DNA of 33,592 bases. It comes from DAISJI01 sp964559835 (GTDB lineage: Bacteria > Acidobacteriota > Terriglobia > Terriglobales > Acidobacteriaceae). Below the pieces are notes generated by a model. That model worked only from the letters and a program-made list of their open reading frames with translations. It was not told the DNA's origin and did no database searches. Positions 20,773 through 27,063 of this stretch are shown one piece after another; within the stretch, counting starts at the first letter, position 1, and the number at the start of each line of letters is the position of its first letter. The position numbers were made by a program, and so were the translations under genes. The DNA lies in the NCBI GenBank assembly GCA_964559835.1, contig CAZLJE010000045.1, positions 1-33,592 on the forward strand, written 5' to 3'.

Positions 20773-21000
20773 GAGAGCCTTTATAGCACTCGGGTTACCA
20801 GCGTAAGCTGCTGTCTGTCAGAGACTTGCCGCGGGCGGTCGTCCGCTGATGGGAAGCGGGTGTGCGGAAGTGAACGATTGTTAACTGCGATGTCAACAAC
20901 CCGGCGGAGCGGATGAGCGTCGAAGATATTAACCCCTGGCCAGTTCAATATGGCCGCTGTTCGCGAATTCGTGTTTGTGCGTTCGGCGCGGGAGACAGAG

Positions 21001-21177
21001 ATGCATCGGATAGAGAGCTCGGACAACATAACTGACGTGATGGAGCGGATCGTGGGGCGAGGGATCGTGGTGGATCCGTGGGCGTCGGTGTGCCTGGCCG
21101 AACCGGGGCGGCTGAAGCGGTACCGGTGGGTGGTGGACGGCGGGGCGACAGGAGTCCAGGAGCTCAAGGCCGCGTAA
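21001..21177 (+). CDS. Orphan GvpA-like mini-protein (N-terminal half of a gas-vesicle structural domain)
   Basis: 58 aa from ATG 21001, which has a GGGAGA ribosome binding site 9 bases upstream; an ATG at 20950 would add 17 residues without a site. Residues 8-32 (ITDVMERIVGRGIVVDPWASVCLAE) resemble the GvpA core, where V-DRI-KGIVID-W-V-L spacing is conserved. The second half of the GvpA domain (GIELL and beyond) is absent and replaced by a basic, Gly-rich tail. No other gvp gene lies in the window. It may be a decayed remnant or a diverged small protein; the similarity is judged by eye. Confidence 0.45.
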   Translation: MHRIESSDNITDVMERIVGRGIVVDPWASVCLAEPGRLKRYRWVVDGGATGVQELKAA

Positions 21178-21483
21178 ACAGGTGAGTTAGTAGCAGCCGG
21201 GTTATTACCTTCCAGTTTTTTCTCCGACCTTTTGGAATCAGTGAATTCTGCCTGGGTTACCCGGGGAGAGCCGGTTGTAAGTTGTACTTTGAAAGTTACA
21301 AGTTGGTAAACCGGTGGGGTGGCCCCCCTGGGATCTCGGAGGTAAATCGCCGGGGATAAAGGAGTTACTTGTAAAATCGCCGCCGGTAAAGGGTTACGGG
21401 CCGACATGGGTGAGTCGCGTACATGAGGGACACTACACCCTCGATGTCACGAAGAGAGTTTAGAGAATGGGGAGGGGCTTGTA
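21178..21483. other. Non-coding stretch before the sensory operon
   Basis: No supported gene lies between the GvpA-like frame and the MEDS gene (21178-21675). The stretch holds a heptamer array (21273-21307), two near-copies of a GTAAA-ATCGCCG motif (about 21342-21386) and, downstream, the operator and promoter listed separately. A long minus-strand frame over 20781-21407 has no recognisable protein features. Confidence 0.5.
21273..21307 (+). repeat. Heptamer array, word AGTTGTA
   Basis: Five 7-base units (GGTTGTA, AGTTGTA, CTTTGAA, AGTTACA, AGTTGGT). Units 2 and 4 can pair (GTTGTA...TTACAAGTT), so the array is partly self-complementary. It is bordered by CCGG on both sides (21271 and about 21312). 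Confidence 0.65.
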
Positions 21484-21499
21484 TGTGACATGCGTCACA
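21484..21499. promoter_or_regulatory. CRP-type operator TGTGA-N6-TCACA
   Basis: TGTGACATGCGTCACA is an exact match to the CRP palindrome TGTGA-N6-TCACA. Its centre lies about 51 bases before the start point predicted from the TATAAT box. It probably binds a CRP/FNR-family regulator controlling the MEDS-kinase operon. Confidence 0.6.
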
Positions 21500-21504
21500 A
21501 ATCA

Positions 21505-21536
21505 TTGTGACGATGAAAAGGTCCCAAGAATATAAT
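21505..21536 (+). promoter_or_regulatory. Promoter of the MEDS / histidine kinase operon
   Basis: A perfect -10 box TATAAT lies at 21531-21536. The best -35 candidate is TTGTGA (21505-21510), with a long 20-base spacer. That weak spacing fits a promoter that depends on the activator site just upstream. Confidence 0.5.
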
Positions 21537-21675
21537 CGGTCGAAGCGAATCGGGGCGAATCAACGCCCATCTTCAGAAAAAATCGTCGCTCGTGGGCAGC
21601 CGCAAAGCCCTGGATGCTGACGCCGCTTCCCGCCAGACGCGTACTCACACGCCCGTTGCCCAAACGGAGGATGCC

Positions 21676-22194
21676 ATGGATCTCACTAATGATAATGCCC
21701 AGGTTCCTAGAGAGATGGCCGGTGAGAGCGACCCGCCTATCCGCCTCGCCGGCTCTGTTCTCGCGGCTAAACGTCACGTCTGCGCCTTCTTTCACAGTGC
21801 CGACGAGGAGTATCGGGTGCTCCTGCCATTCATCAAGGAAGGTTTTGATCGCGGTGAGAAGGCTTTCCATATTGTCGATCCGAAGCTGCGCGACGACCAC
21901 CTAAAACGCTTGAGCTCGGCGGGCATCGATGTGACCGCCGCAGAACAGTCCGGCCGCTTCGAGCTGCGCAACTGGGCTGATGCCTACCTACGTGAAGGTC
22001 ATTTCGATCAGGACAGGATGCTTGCATTGATCCAAGAGGTGCTTGAGGGCGGCAGACAGCAGGGTTTCGATCTGACACGGCTGGTTGCGCACATGGAATG
22101 GGCCCTGGAAGACTTTCCAGGAGTTGACGATCTCGTCGAATACGAAACACGGCTGAACTATATTTTGCCGAGGTATAAAGACCCCGTTATATGA
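21676..22194 (+). CDS. MEDS-domain sensory protein, interrupted by an in-frame TGA
   Basis: 172 aa to the first stop. The start is ATG 21676 with GGAGG at 21666-21670; an upstream GTG at 21592 would add 28 residues of no character. The protein is a MEDS (DcmR-type) sensory domain: HVCAFFHSADEEYRVLLPFIKEGFDRGEKAFHIVDP, then the alpha/beta core and LVAHMEWALEDFPGVDDLVEYETRLNYILP. MEDS domains usually continue with VICTYDLxKF. Here the frame reads V-I-TGA-T-Y-D-L-A-K-F, so the conserved Cys codon is replaced by TGA and the rest of the domain follows in the same frame. MEDS proteins are often linked to histidine kinases, as here. Confidence 0.85.
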   Translation: MDLTNDNAQVPREMAGESDPPIRLAGSVLAAKRHVCAFFHSADEEYRVLLPFIKEGFDRGEKAFHIVDPKLRDDHLKRLSSAGIDVTAAEQSGRFELRNWADAYLREGHFDQDRMLALIQEVLEGGRQQGFDLTRLVAHMEWALEDFPGVDDLVEYETRLNYILPRYKDPVI

Positions 22195-22365
22195 ACGTAC
22201 GACCTCGCCAAGTTTGGCGGGAACATCGTCATCGAGATTATGCGCACCCATCCGATGATCATCGTCGGGGGGATCCTCCAAGAGAACCCATTCTTCGTCC
22301 CGCCGGACGAGTTCCTACGGCAACTGCGGGTACGCCGCACCGCAGAGACGGCGTCGGCGGATTAG
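22192..22365 (+). other. In-frame continuation of the MEDS domain behind TGA, with a hairpin
   Basis: After the TGA at 22192-22194 the same frame runs 56 codons to TAG at 22363-22365 and encodes the standard MEDS end (TYDLAKFGGNIVIEI, MIIVGGILQENPFFVPPDEFL). Nine bases after the TGA is a 7-bp stem (22204-22210 with 22215-22221, one U-G pair) with the apical loop AGUU. TGA in place of a conserved Cys plus a close hairpin with GU in the loop is what a bacterial selenocysteine site would show, but a recent nonsense mutation or a base-call error gives the same picture. Confidence 0.6.
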
Positions 22366-22375
22366 TCAGCAGACT

Positions 22376-25339
22376 ATGGACGTAACGGAACATACAGTCG
22401 ACGAGATAAACCGCCTCAGGGCTTGTATCAACGATTTAGTTAGTGTGTTGGCCCTTCCCGCGATCTGGAGTGGCCATGAGCCATCGCAGATCGGACGGAC
22501 CCTGCTAGACGCGCTGGTAAGCATGCTGCGCCTGGACTTCGCGTATTTCCGATTGCTTGATTCCATCGGCGGCGCGCCGATCGAGATGGTCCACGTGGCT
22601 CAGCGTCGAGATTTGAACGCTCGGCCGGAGGAGATTGGCCGGGTCCTCAAGCCTTGCTTGACGGGCCAGCCACCCGCATCTTCTTTCCTGATCCCGAATC
22701 CTGTGGGACAAGGGAAGGCGTCGATCGCTCAACGGTGTCTAGGGCTACGGGATGAAATGGGGGTCCTGGTAGCGGGTTCCACGCGGGCGGATTTTCCAAC
22801 AGAGACCGAGAGGCTCCTCCTTGATGTCGCAGCAAACCAGGCGGTGATCGGGCTGGAGGAGGCTCGGCGCTTAAACGAACAGAGGCGGCTGGCGCAGGAA
22901 CTCGATCGTCGGGTTGCCGAAAGGACTAGAGAACTCACCGAGCGCGAAGCCAAGATCCGGCGCTTATTCGATGCCAACATTATCGGAATCATGATTGCGA
23001 AGCTCGAAGGCGAGATCGTCGATGCAAATGAGGCTTTTCTGCGGATGGTGGGATACGGCCGCGAAGATCTTGTATCGGGGCGCATTCTCTGGCCGGACCT
23101 GACGCCGCCGGAATGGCGCGACACCGATGCGAGGATGTGGGCCGAGTTACGAGCGAACGGGGTCTTGCAACCGATCGAGAAGGAGCTGTTTCGCAAAGAT
23201 GGGAGCCGGGTGCCCGTGTTGAGCGGGGCCACGCTGTTCGAAGAAGGCGGGAATGAGGGTGTGGCTTTCGTGCTCGATTTGAGCGAACAAAAGCGCGCCG
23301 AGAAGGCTGCCGGAAGGAGTGAAAAAGAGCTACGCGGTGTCATCGACTCCGTTCCGGCAAATGTCTGGAGCACCTCGCCCGATGGCGCCGTCGATTTCAT
23401 CAATCAACGTTGGCAGGAGTTCACAGGCTTACCTCCAACGAACGCATTGGGATGGAATTGGGAAACCGCAGTCCATCCCGATGACCGGGGCAGGTTCGTC
23501 GCCAATTGGCAGGCAGCGCTGAAGAATGGGCAAGCAATGGAGAGCGAAGTGCGGGTGCGGCGGGCGGATGGGGAATATCGGTGGTTGTTTGTGCGAAATG
23601 TGCCGCTGCTAGATGAAGTGGGAAACCTCGTCAAATGGTATGGAACCGGTATCGATGTCGAGGAGCGAAGACGTGCCGAACAGGCGCTACATGCGGCTAT
23701 GTCCGAACGAATGCGGCTCACTGCGTTCCGAGGGGAAGTCGGGACGGTCCTGGCGCACGAAGAGGATTTGAGAGGAACCCTGCACAAGTGTGCTGAGGCA
23801 ATGGTTCGCCATCTCGATGGAGCGTTTGCTCGTTTCTGGACGCTCAGCAGCGACGGCCGAGAGCTAGAATTGCAAGCCAGCGCCGGAATGTACACTCGCC
23901 TGGATGGTTCCCACAGTCGAATCCCGTTCGGACAGCTCAAGATCGGCCTTATTGCTCAAGAACGAAAACCACACCTGACCAATAACGTTCAAAACGATCC
24001 GCGGGTCAACGACAAGGAATGGGCACGACGGGAAAAAATGATCTCGTTTGCCGGCTATCCACTCCTGGTTGAGGACCGGGTCGTGGGCGTGATGGGGATG
24101 TTCTCGCAGAAACCGCTCACCGACGGCACGCTGGAGGCTCTGTCGTTCGTGGCTGACTCTGTGGCACAGGTCATTGATCGCAAGCGCGCCGAGGAAGCGT
24201 TACGGCGCAGCGAAGCTTATCTGGCCGAAGCACAGAGGCTGACTCACACCGGCAGTTGGGCCTGGAGTCCGATCACCGGCGAGCCGTTGTACTGGTCCGA
24301 GGAAATGTTCCGAATTTTTGCATTCGATGCCCAGCGGAGCGGCCCGCCCACAAACGAAATGTTGTGGGAGCGAGTGCACCCAGAGGACCGCGACGGCATG
24401 CACGAACTGATGTTGAGGGCAGTGCATGAAAAAACAGAATACGTGTACGACCACAGGATCGTGCTGCCCGATGGAACCGTCAAACACATCCACGCCATCG
24501 GCCATCCGGTCGTGAATGCGGCGGGAGAGGTCGTTGAATTCCTGGGCACATCCATAGACGTGACGGAGCGCAAAGGCGCAGAGAAAGAGCGCGAACGATT
24601 GCGCAAATTGGAGGCAGATCTGGCGCATATGAATCGCGTGAGCGTGATGGGAGAATTGGCGGCGTCGCTCGCTCACGAGATCAAGCAGCCGATCGCTGCC
24701 GCAGGCATTAACGCCCAAACTTGCCTGCGGTGGCTGCAGCGCGAATCCCCTGAGATTGGAGAGGCATGCGAGACCGTAACGAGAATCCTTAAAGACGTAA
24801 ATCGCGCCTCCGAGATCGTCGACAGAAATCGCTCACTCTACGGACGAGGTACGCCCCAAGGGGAAGTAGTTGACGTGAATAAACTCGTTCGAGAGATGAT
24901 AGGTCTGCTACACGATGCGGCGGACCGGCACTCTATTTCGATCCGTGCCCAGCTTGACGGAGCCCTTCCGGCGATCACTGCAGATCGTGTGCAGATCCAG
25001 CAGGTCCTGATGAACCTCATGGTCAACGGCATCGAGGCGATGAAAGATACGAGCGGTGAACTGACCATCACATCGAAGAAAACCGAGGATGATCAGATAC
25101 TGCTCTCAGTGAGCGATTTGGGCATCGGTCTCTCCAACGAGGATGCCGAGCGTATTTTCGACGCGTTCTTCACCACGAAAGCGCAGGGGACCGGCATGGG
25201 TCTGTGCATCAGCCGGAGAATTATCGAGTCTCACGGCGGCCGCCTGTGGGCATCTGTCAATAGGGGACGCGGCGCAACCTTTCACTTCACCCTGCCCAGG
25301 GACGCGGCGCCGCCCTCACGGGAACGTGTTTCCGCGTGA
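22376..25339 (+). CDS. Multi-sensor histidine kinase (GAF-PAS-PAS-GAF-PAS-HisKA-HATPase)
   Basis: 987 aa, no transmembrane segment seen, so probably cytoplasmic. Order, from visible motifs: GAF 1 (about 20-165), coiled coil with REL repeats (170-195), PAS 1 (195-310), PAS 2 (318-440, ending GTGIDVEERRRAE), GAF 2 (450-600), PAS 3 (612-735, ending GTSIDVTERK), HisKA with the phospho-acceptor His767 in SLAHEIKQPI, then HATPase with N box NLMVNGIEAM (about 880), G1 DLGIGL, FDAFFTT and G2 GTGMGL. The LAHEIKQPIAA sequence is typical of kinases related to FixL/DctB. It starts 10 bases after the end of the MEDS frame, so the two are probably one operon. No response regulator is adjacent. Confidence 0.93.
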   Translation: MDVTEHTVDEINRLRACINDLVSVLALPAIWSGHEPSQIGRTLLDALVSMLRLDFAYFRLLDSIGGAPIEMVHVAQRRDLNARPEEIGRVLKPCLTGQPPASSFLIPNPVGQGKASIAQRCLGLRDEMGVLVAGSTRADFPTETERLLLDVAANQAVIGLEEARRLNEQRRLAQELDRRVAERTRELTEREAKIRRLFDANIIGIMIAKLEGEIVDANEAFLRMVGYGREDLVSGRILWPDLTPPEWRDTDARMWAELRANGVLQPIEKELFRKDGSRVPVLSGATLFEEGGNEGVAFVLDLSEQKRAEKAAGRSEKELRGVIDSVPANVWSTSPDGAVDFINQRWQEFTGLPPTNALGWNWETAVHPDDRGRFVANWQAALKNGQAMESEVRVRRADGEYRWLFVRNVPLLDEVGNLVKWYGTGIDVEERRRAEQALHAAMSERMRLTAFRGEVGTVLAHEEDLRGTLHKCAEAMVRHLDGAFARFWTLSSDGRELELQASAGMYTRLDGSHSRIPFGQLKIGLIAQERKPHLTNNVQNDPRVNDKEWARREKMISFAGYPLLVEDRVVGVMGMFSQKPLTDGTLEALSFVADSVAQVIDRKRAEEALRRSEAYLAEAQRLTHTGSWAWSPITGEPLYWSEEMFRIFAFDAQRSGPPTNEMLWERVHPEDRDGMHELMLRAVHEKTEYVYDHRIVLPDGTVKHIHAIGHPVVNAAGEVVEFLGTSIDVTERKGAEKERERLRKLEADLAHMNRVSVMGELAASLAHEIKQPIAAAGINAQTCLRWLQRESPEIGEACETVTRILKDVNRASEIVDRNRSLYGRGTPQGEVVDVNKLVREMIGLLHDAADRHSISIRAQLDGALPAITADRVQIQQVLMNLMVNGIEAMKDTSGELTITSKKTEDDQILLSVSDLGIGLSNEDAERIFDAFFTTKAQGTGMGLCISRRIIESHGGRLWASVNRGRGATFHFTLPRDAAPPSRERVSA

Positions 25340-25410
25340 CATCCCCTTCTATAGAACCCGCCATCCGGTAAGCCTGATTTTCTTAAATAGACGAGTCTCA
25401 AGGCGTGCAA

Positions 25411-25423
25411 GGGTGGGCCACCC
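25411..25423. repeat. Palindrome GGGTGG-G-CCACCC
   Basis: A 13-base palindrome sharing its core with the elements inside thiE (1944-1976) and lysA (26999-27031). It stands directly before two copies of the GC-rich dispersed element. Confidence 0.5.
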
Positions 25424-25430
25424 GCCGAGA

Positions 25431-25552
25431 CCCGGGACTCACGTCCCCGGGCTATGAACTGGTGGCGCCCCTCCGGGGCTCGGAAGATTAGCACGAAGCT
25501 GCCCCCGGGACTCACGTCCCCAGGCTATGAACTCGTGCGCCTGTGCTACAGG
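25431..25552. repeat. Dispersed GC-rich element, two tandem copies A and B
   Basis: Copy A (25431-25481) and copy B (25504-25552) share CCCGGGACTCACGTCCC and the following GGCTATGAACT. A third copy is at 11930-11974. Copy A ends with a GCCCCTCCGGGGC hairpin. Copy B overlaps the last codons and the stop of lysA (stop at 25546-25548), so the end of LysA is written by the repeat. Confidence 0.7.
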
Positions 25553-27063
25553 CAGCTAGCTTCGTTGCGGATGAGGTCATCGAAGGTTTCTCGGCGGCGG
25601 ATGGGGCGGGCTTTCTTGCCGTCAACGAGGACTTCGGCGGCGCGGCCGCGGGTGTTGTAGTTCGAAGAGATCGACATGCCGTAGGCGCCGGTATCGAGGA
25701 TGGCGAGCAGGTCATCGTCGTCGAAGGGCGGAAGCTGGCGATCGCGGGCGAAGAAGTCGCCGGTCTCGCAGATCGGGCCGACGATGTCAACGGGATCCGG
25801 GGTCCGGGATCCGGACTCAGGATTCCGGATTCCGGATTCCGACACGGGAACGATCTCGTGATAGGCCCCATACAGCGCAGGGCGAATCAGGTCGTTCATG
25901 GCGGCGTCGACGATCACGAAGCGTTTGCCGTTGTTGCTCTTCTGGTAGAGCACGCGGGTAACGAGAGCACCCGCCGGGCCGACGATGGAGCGGCCGGGTT
26001 CGAGCAGCAGGTGGAGGTCGAGGCCGCTGAGCGCACGGATGACTGATTTCGCGTAAGTCATGGCGCGGCGCGGAAATTCCGAGAGGTCACCGCGTTCGTA
26101 GTCGATGCCGAGGCCGCCACCGGCGTCGACGTAACGGATATTGTGGCCGTCGGCGCGCAACTCGCGGACGAGATCGCCGACACGCTGCAGGGCTTCACCA
26201 AAAGGCTTAACGTCAGTGATCTGCGAACCGATGTGGACGCTGACGCCGGCGACATCGAGCCACGGATGCGTTGAAGCCGCGGCATAAATGGCGCGCGCGT
26301 CCAGCATTGGCACGCCGAACTTGTGCTTGTGCAGGCCAGTGGATATATAGGGATGCGTTTCGGCAGCGACGTCGGGATTCACGCGCAAGGCAATGCGCGC
26401 TTCGCGCTTCATCCTGGCAGCACGCTCGCCGAGGAGCGCCAACTCCTGCGCGCTCTCGACGTTGAACATGAGGATGTCGGATTTGAGTGCGAGATCGAGC
26501 TCTTCCGCGGTCTTGCCTACGCCGGAGAAGACGACGGGAAGCGGGGCGCGGGACGCGGGGTGCGGGACGCGGGGCGAATTCGAGTGATGCGTGACCGGCG
26601 GGACGCCGATGTTCCGCGTGGCAGGCGAGACGCCCGCGTTACGAGTGACCGGCGAGACGCCGATGATCCGCGTGGCAGGCGAGACGCCCGCGTTACGAGT
26701 GACCGGCGAGACGCCGGTGCTACGAAGGACGCGGAGGAGTTCGCCGCCGGAGACTACGTCGAAGCCGCATCCCATGCCGGCAAGCATCTTCAGGAGGGCG
26801 AGGTTGGAATTGGCTTTGACGGAGTAGCAGATCGTGTGGGGAACGCCGCGGAATGCCTGGTCGAAGCTGCGAACCCGGTCACGGACGGTGTTCTGCGAAT
26901 AGACGTAAAGAGGCGTGCCGAATTTCGCGGCCAGATCCGACAATGACACGTCTTCACAGTGCAGCTCGCCATCGCGGTAGTCAAACGCAGGAGGGCGAGC
27001 CCCACCCTTCCAAAGGCGGTCAGGGTGGGGCACCCGAGGCAGCCGTTTCTTTGTGGTCTTCAT
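25546..27063 (-). CDS. lysA: Diaminopimelate decarboxylase carrying repeat-derived insertions
   Basis: 505 aa, about 85-90 more than the usual 415-420. LysA removes CO2 from meso-diaminopimelate to give lysine. The alanine-racemase-like barrel has the PLP lysine in CYSVKANSN (Lys83), VSGGELL, VNPDVAAETHPYISTG, HIGSQ, GGGLGIDY and LEPGRSIVGPAG; the C-terminal barrel has CETGDFFARDR, then LDTGAYGMSISSNYN. The extra length comes from an N-terminal palindrome (residues 11-22), five 9-residue repeats of the GVSPVTRNA type (about 114-158) with a following heptamer array (about 163-175), and a second heptamer array (about 408-424). All keep the frame and lie outside the core motifs. The ATG overlaps the stop of the upstream phosphatase gene (ATGA). 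Confidence 0.95.
   Translation of the reverse strand: MKTTKKRLPRVPHPDRLWKGGARPPAFDYRDGELHCEDVSLSDLAAKFGTPLYVYSQNTVRDRVRSFDQAFRGVPHTICYSVKANSNLALLKMLAGMGCGFDVVSGGELLRVLRSTGVSPVTRNAGVSPATRIIGVSPVTRNAGVSPATRNIGVPPVTHHSNSPRVPHPASRAPLPVVFSGVGKTAEELDLALKSDILMFNVESAQELALLGERAARMKREARIALRVNPDVAAETHPYISTGLHKHKFGVPMLDARAIYAAASTHPWLDVAGVSVHIGSQITDVKPFGEALQRVGDLVRELRADGHNIRYVDAGGGLGIDYERGDLSEFPRRAMTYAKSVIRALSGLDLHLLLEPGRSIVGPAGALVTRVLYQKSNNGKRFVIVDAAMNDLIRPALYGAYHEIVPVSESGIRNPESGSRTPDPVDIVGPICETGDFFARDRQLPPFDDDDLLAILDTGAYGMSISSNYNTRGRAAEVLVDGKKARPIRRRETFDDLIRNEASCL
25793..25841. repeat. Heptamer array inside lysA, word GGATCCG / GATTCCG
   Basis: Seven consecutive units: GGATCCG, GGGTCCG, GGATCCG, GACTCAG and three times GATTCCG. 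On the coding strand they encode an Ser/Pro/Arg/Gly-rich segment (SESGIRNPESGSRTPDP) between EIVPV and VDIVGPICETGDF of LysA. Confidence 0.88.
26541..26575. repeat. Heptamer array inside lysA, word GCGGGGC / GCGGGAC
   Basis: Five units alternate GCGGGGC and GCGGGAC (with one GCGGGGT). The word matches the array between fabI and secA. It encodes PRVPHPASRAPLP in LysA. Confidence 0.88.
26591..26725. repeat. Five 27-bp tandem repeats inside lysA
   Basis: Units start at 26591, 26618, 26645, 26672 and 26699. They alternate between a GTGACCGGCGAGACGCC type and a GTGGCAGGCGAGACGCC type. Units 2 and 4 are identical; units 1 and 3 differ at two positions. Since 27 is a multiple of three, each unit adds nine residues to LysA (GVSPVTRNA, GVSPATRII and variants). 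There are no spacers, so this is not a CRISPR array. Confidence 0.93.
26999..27031. repeat. Palindromic element at the lysA 5' end
   Basis: GCCCCACCCT (26999-27008) pairs perfectly with AGGGTGGGGC (27022-27031) around a 13-base loop. It is translated as residues 11-22 of LysA and is related to the element inside thiE. Confidence 0.7.

Noticed and set aside
20781..21407. 208-codon minus-strand frame over the GvpA-like gene and non-coding stretch
   Set aside because: No domain, Thr/Ser/Pro/Arg-rich random look, and it crosses a heptamer array.
26591..26725. Possible CRISPR array
   Set aside because: The 27-bp units are directly adjacent with no unique spacers and no cas genes are present.
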